Below, piece after piece: positions 60,794-64,000 of a stretch of 64,000 nucleotides of DNA. Numbering within the stretch: position 1 is the first letter of the stretch; each line of letters begins with the position of its first letter. The stretch is from the NCBI RefSeq assembly GCF_023006325.1, contig NZ_JAINDF010000002.1, forward strand, positions 310,001 to 374,000, in the 5' to 3' direction. A program made the translations under genes and the position numbers. The stretch comes from Kordiimonas marina (GTDB lineage Bacteria > Pseudomonadota > Alphaproteobacteria > Sphingomonadales > Kordiimonadaceae). The notes under the pieces were generated by a model that was given only the letters and a program-made list of their open reading frames with translations, was not told the origin of the DNA and did not search any database.

Positions 60794-61861
60794 ATGATCC
60801 TCGTTTGCCCGTCGTGTAAGGCGAATTTCAAAGTTCCTGATGGGGCGATCCCCCCTGAGGGGCGCAAGGTTCGCTGTGCCAAATGCAAACATAGCTGGCA
60901 CGCCACCCCCAATCAGGCCTTGAAGCCCAAGCCCACCGCCCGGCCGCAGTCTCCTGCGGCGGCGTCAGTTATGGCGGGGTTGGCAGGCGATATGGATGCC
61001 GGGATGGCCGCGCGGACAGTGCAGATGCGGCGGGAGCTTGGTGCCAAGCCCCAGGCGTATGATGCCGGTCTGCCCGCAGACGATGAAAGCTTCGACGAAG
61101 ACGGCGACTATACGGGCCGGGAAGTGCCGGACTTTGCGGAAGACGAGGTCGAAAGCGCGGACGATTTTGGTGTCGGTGCGGCGCTCAGGAGCAGCCTTGC
61201 CGATGTCAGCGATGAGATCGATGCCCTGTCAGACGAAGCCTATGACGGCGAAGAGGCAGAGGATGAAGACGCCTACGACGATGATGACTTCCTCGCCCGT
61301 CGCCGGGCGGAGCAGCGCCGTCAGGGCGAACGCGATGCCCAGGTACGCATGAAGCGGGTCATCATGGCCGGGTGGGGCGTGCTGCTTATCGCGATCCTGT
61401 CGCTCCTGTATGTCGTGATGTTCGAACGTGCCGCCCTTGTCGAGAAATGGCCGGCGAGCCAGGTGCTGTACCGCTGGCTGGATAGCGGGCGGGATATTGA
61501 CCGCCTGCGCCCGGATGATGGCCGCAAGTTGACCAAGCCGATCACTGAATCGGAGGTCAAGCTTTCTGCCTCGCTTGAGGAGCCGAAGGTCGAACAGCGG
61601 GACGGCAAGATGGCCTTGGTCCTCAATGGCTATGTGGTCAATGAAGGCAACCGGGCCGCCAATGTTCCCAAGTTGCAGATCAACATCACCGATGGCAGTG
61701 GCAAGGTTCTGGATAGCTGGACGTTCGATCCGCCGGGCCTGGTGCTCCGCCGGGGCAGCCGCTTGCCGTTCGAGCAGGCGCGCAGCCCGATCCCGATCGG
61801 GGCAGCGCGGGCCGAGGTCAAGGTGCTGGACGGCACCAAGTCGACGACCAGCGCGGAGTAG
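60794..61861 (+). CDS. MJ0042-type zinc-ribbon membrane protein
   Basis: Of 355 aa. Zinc ribbon LVCPSCKANFKVPD...RCAKCKHSW in residues 3-38. A long acidic, disordered stretch (residues 95-175, EDEDAYDDDDFLARRR) precedes one membrane helix (VIMAGWGVLLIAILSLLYVVMF). The C-terminal DUF3426-like beta domain (LNGYVVNEGNRAANVPKLQI) is periplasmic. Common next to ftsEX and hpt in alphaproteobacteria; function unknown. Followed by hpt after 6 bp. Confidence 0.85.
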   Translation: MILVCPSCKANFKVPDGAIPPEGRKVRCAKCKHSWHATPNQALKPKPTARPQSPAAASVMAGLAGDMDAGMAARTVQMRRELGAKPQAYDAGLPADDESFDEDGDYTGREVPDFAEDEVESADDFGVGAALRSSLADVSDEIDALSDEAYDGEEAEDEDAYDDDDFLARRRAEQRRQGERDAQVRMKRVIMAGWGVLLIAILSLLYVVMFERAALVEKWPASQVLYRWLDSGRDIDRLRPDDGRKLTKPITESEVKLSASLEEPKVEQRDGKMALVLNGYVVNEGNRAANVPKLQINITDGSGKVLDSWTFDPPGLVLRRGSRLPFEQARSPIPIGAARAEVKVLDGTKSTTSAE

Positions 61862-61867
61862 GGGCCC

Positions 61868-62422
61868 ATGCATTATTTCTTCGACTGGGGACAGGCAGGC
61901 GATCAACACCACGGTGTGGAACCGGTGTTCACCAGCGATGAAATCCTTGCCCGGGTCGATGAACTGGCCGCCCAGCTTGTGCGCTGGTTCGACGAGGAGC
62001 CTGTCGCCCAGGTGGTGATGAACGGCGCCATGATGTTCGCGGCCGACCTCACCCGGGCCATGTCCAGCCGGGGTTGTGTGATGGAGATGGACTTCATCCA
62101 TGTCAAAAAAGACCGCCGCAAGGACAATGTCGACCTCGTCGCTGCGTCAGAATTGCCTGTCGAAGGCCGCGAAGTATTGGTGATCGACGACATATTCGAG
62201 AACGGCCGGACGCTGTCTTTCGCCAGCAATTATTTTATGGCGCAGGGGGCTCAATCGGTCACAAGCGTTGTGTTGCTTGACAAAAGTGGGGGTCGAGCGA
62301 CTAATATTAAGCCTGATTTCATTGGTTTCGAGTGCCCCGATATTTTTGTTATCGGTTATGGAATGGACATTGCATACAGATATAGGGAGCTGCCCTTCAT
62401 CGGCAAAATGGGGCGCGCCTGA
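61868..62422 (+). CDS. hpt: Hypoxanthine phosphoribosyltransferase
   Basis: Purine salvage enzyme of 184 aa. PRPP motif EVLVIDDIFENGRTLSF, flexible loop around FIHVKKDRRKDNVDLV, and C-terminal DIFVIGYGMDIAYRYRELPFIG typical of HGPRT. Converts hypoxanthine or guanine to nucleotide. Coexpressed with the zinc-ribbon gene and possibly the response regulator 40 bp on. Confidence 0.93.
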   Translation: MHYFFDWGQAGDQHHGVEPVFTSDEILARVDELAAQLVRWFDEEPVAQVVMNGAMMFAADLTRAMSSRGCVMEMDFIHVKKDRRKDNVDLVAASELPVEGREVLVIDDIFENGRTLSFASNYFMAQGAQSVTSVVLLDKSGGRATNIKPDFIGFECPDIFVIGYGMDIAYRYRELPFIGKMGRA

Positions 62423-62462
62423 AAAATATTAATTTTTAAGTCCATCGCGGGAAGGAAATCCT

Positions 62463-62951
62463 GTGGCTCGAATTTTGGTTGTAGAGGACGAGGAGTCCGT
62501 CCGCGAATATGTTTCGCGGGTGCTCAGCATGCACGGCCACAGCGTCCTGACAGCCAATGACGGCGCCGAAGGCGTGGACCTGATGTCCGACCATCATTTC
62601 GACCTGCTGATCACCGATATCGCCATGCCGCTGATGGACGGTATTTCGCTTGCGCTCAAGGTGCGGGCAAGTCGTCCGCATGTCCCGATCCTGATGATGA
62701 CGGGCTATGCCAACGAACGCCAGCGCGCGCATAACCTGTCGCTGCTCATTGAAGGCGTGCTGTCGAAGCCCTTCTCGATGGACCAGCTTCTGTCAGCGGT
62801 GAATGATGCCCTGAAGAAAAGCCGGGAGGCCCGGGGGCTTACACAGCACCCGGCGGCTCATCCATCACCAGCAGCGCAGCCTGCGCCTCAGCCCGAACCT
62901 GTCAGCCAGGTCGGGACCTCATCGAGCGACAAGAGCTCTTCCAAAGACTGA
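62463..62951 (+). CDS. cpdR: CpdR-like single-domain response regulator
   Basis: Of 162 aa. Receiver domain: acidic pocket VVEDEES, phosphoacceptor Asp in LLITDIAMPLMDG, Thr in MMTGYA, Lys in LSKPFS. There is no output domain. Resembles CpdR, which directs ClpXP-dependent protein turnover during the cell cycle. The last 40 residues (Ala/Pro/Ser-rich, SSSDKSSSKD) extend beyond usual CpdR length and are antisense to the lysA 3' end. GTG start. The hpt-cpdR neighbourhood fits. Confidence 0.85.
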   Translation: MARILVVEDEESVREYVSRVLSMHGHSVLTANDGAEGVDLMSDHHFDLLITDIAMPLMDGISLALKVRASRPHVPILMMTGYANERQRAHNLSLLIEGVLSKPFSMDQLLSAVNDALKKSREARGLTQHPAAHPSPAAQPAPQPEPVSQVGTSSSDKSSSKD

Positions 62952-64000
62952 CGTTTGCGCACCACCGCGTAGCGCGTGTCATCCACCAGCACTTCCGGCA
63001 CCAGCGGCCGGCTGTTGTAGGTGGAGGACATAACGGCGCCATACGCCCCGGCTGACTTGATCGCGACCAGGTCCCCGGCCTTCAAGGGCGTGGTCTTGCG
63101 CGCTTTCGCGAAGGTGTCGCTGCTTTCGCACACGGGGCCGACGAAGTCCGCCTCCAGCGTGGCGTCGGTTTCGGCTTCGCGTACCGGCACGATGGCGTGA
63201 TAGGCGTCATACATCGCCGGGCGGCCGAGGTCGTTCATCGCGGCATCGAGGATATAGAAGGTGCGGTCGACGCCTTTTTTCTCATAAAGCATCCGCGTGA
63301 CCAGCACCCCGGCGTTCCCGGCGATCAGGCGGCCGGGCTCCAGGATGATGCCGCAATCGAGGTCACCCAGGACTTCACGGATCATGGTGCCATATTCGGC
63401 GGGCGCGGGCGGCGCGGCCTGTTCGGGGTCATACGGAATGCCAAGGCCGCCGCCGAGGTCGATATGACGGATGTCATGGCCTTTCGCGCGCAGGTCCTTC
63501 ACCAGCGTGACCACCTTGGCGAAAGCCTCACGGAACGGTGCGAGGTCGGTGAGCTGCGAGCCGATGTGAAGATCGACGCCGACGGCTTCCAGATGCTCCA
63601 ACTCCTTGATACGGGCATAAACCGCATCCACCCGCTGCCACGGAATGCCGAACTTGTTTTCCGACTTGCCGGTGGAGATTTTGGCGTGGGTCTTGGCGTC
63701 CACGTCCGGGTTCACCCGCACGCTGACAGGCGCCGTCAGGCCCATTTCCCCGGCGACGAGGTTGAGGACTTCAAGCTCGGCTTCGCTTTCGGCGTTGAAC
63801 TGCTTGATGCCCGCGCGCAAGGCCGCGTGCATTTCCTCAGGCGTTTTGCCGACACCGGAAAAGACGATGCGGTCACCCGGAATACCGGCCATCAGGGCGC
63901 GGGTCAGTTCGCCCAGGGACACCACGTCAGCCCCGGCGCCTTCACGCGCCAGGGTGCGCAGGACCGCCTGGTTGCTGTTGGCCTTGACCGCGAAGCAGAC
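62888..64000 (-). CDS. lysA: Diaminopimelate decarboxylase, 5' end cut by window edge
   Basis: Decarboxylates meso-DAP to lysine. About 370 C-terminal residues are present. PLP lysine lies in CFAVKANSN at the edge; the barrel includes GADVVSLGELTRALMAG, NPDVDAKTHAKISTGK, IGSQLTDLAPF, DLGGGLGIPY, EPGRLIAGNAG, and the C-terminal CESSDTF and GAYGAVMSSTYNSRP active-site motifs. The frame is open to the window edge, so the start is missing. Its final 64 bp overlap the convergent cpdR-like gene. Confidence 0.95.
   Translation of the reverse strand, partial: VCFAVKANSNQAVLRTLAREGAGADVVSLGELTRALMAGIPGDRIVFSGVGKTPEEMHAALRAGIKQFNAESEAELEVLNLVAGEMGLTAPVSVRVNPDVDAKTHAKISTGKSENKFGIPWQRVDAVYARIKELEHLEAVGVDLHIGSQLTDLAPFREAFAKVVTLVKDLRAKGHDIRHIDLGGGLGIPYDPEQAAPPAPAEYGTMIREVLGDLDCGIILEPGRLIAGNAGVLVTRMLYEKKGVDRTFYILDAAMNDLGRPAMYDAYHAIVPVREAETDATLEADFVGPVCESSDTFAKARKTTPLKAGDLVAIKSAGAYGAVMSSTYNSRPLVPEVLVDDTRYAVVRKRQSLEELLSLDEVPTWLTGSG

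Noticed and set aside
1-64000. CRISPR arrays, transposases, integrases, tRNA or rRNA genes
   Set aside because: No regularly spaced repeats, DDE or tyrosine recombinase motifs, tRNA cloverleaf or rRNA cores were recognised in any gap or frame.

Overview
The window looks like chromosomal DNA of a free-living alphaproteobacterium. It is GC-rich and densely packed, with many 4-base ATGA stop/start overlaps. Markers that fit this group include PhaR, DUF2336, DUF2125, CpdR next to hpt, MetX-MetW, DapD-DapE, and a short SRP RNA with the motif GGTCAGGTCCG. Order or family cannot be fixed from the sequence; a Kordiimonadales- or Rhodospirillales-like lineage is a guess. No tRNA, transposase, integrase, CRISPR array or prophage was seen. 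Both ends cut a gene: bioD on the left and lysA on the right.

Layout. 1-4.0 kb: biotin genes split into divergent bioF-bioD and bioB-bioA. 4-8.4 kb: a soluble zinc-binding chemoreceptor, a CorA/ZntB-type channel coupled to an MscS-type channel, and a Bax-inhibitor-1-like membrane protein. 8.5-12.5 kb: the YbbP/YbbA exporter divergent from esterase TesA. 12.6-14.9 kb: RNA cyclic phosphodiesterase ThpR, then a Tat-exported PhoD phosphatase behind a Pho box. 14.9-18.8 kb: fructosamine kinase and LMW phosphatase, sirtuin, pterin dehydratase, a periplasmic cupin and NudC. 18.9-24.5 kb: SRP RNA, then dnaX-ybaB-recR interrupted by about 2 kb of unrelated small genes carrying a partial tandem duplication, then DUF4286 and GFA proteins. 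24.7-32.1 kb: a Lys-rich periplasmic protein, dapE/dapD, a HAD nucleotidase, a diguanylate cyclase with a DUF2336 partner, and argB.

32-42 kb: lysoplasmalogenase, LplT-like flippase, CDF transporter, aspartoacylase-like hydrolase, a small Cys-rich protein, hemH, a PCu(A)C copper chaperone, an isolated ATP-grasp plus DegT aminotransferase pair, and proline iminopeptidase. 42-47 kb: an Mla-type lipid ABC system whose permease has a STAS domain at its N terminus, its lipoprotein, and a TetA-like MFS. 47-51.3 kb: NIPSNAP and ABM proteins divergent from an ArsR regulator, then phaR, a 52-aa ORF, a short PhaC-like protein and a methyltransferase. 51.4-58.4 kb: a 70-aa protein with RraA, metX-metW, hisC-tyrC, an MFS and DUF2125. 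58.4-64 kb: YdcF, ftsE-ftsX, an MJ0042 zinc-finger membrane protein, hpt, a CpdR-like regulator and lysA.

Most genes are housekeeping: biotin, lysine, arginine, methionine, aromatic/histidine and heme biosynthesis, replication/repair and division. A recurring theme is envelope lipid handling (TesA-YbbAP, lysoplasmalogenase plus LplT-like, Mla). The parts least explained by known systems are the insertion inside dnaX-ybaB-recR, the ATP-grasp/DegT pair, the cyclase/DUF2336 pair, the short PhaC locus and the small uncharacterised proteins.
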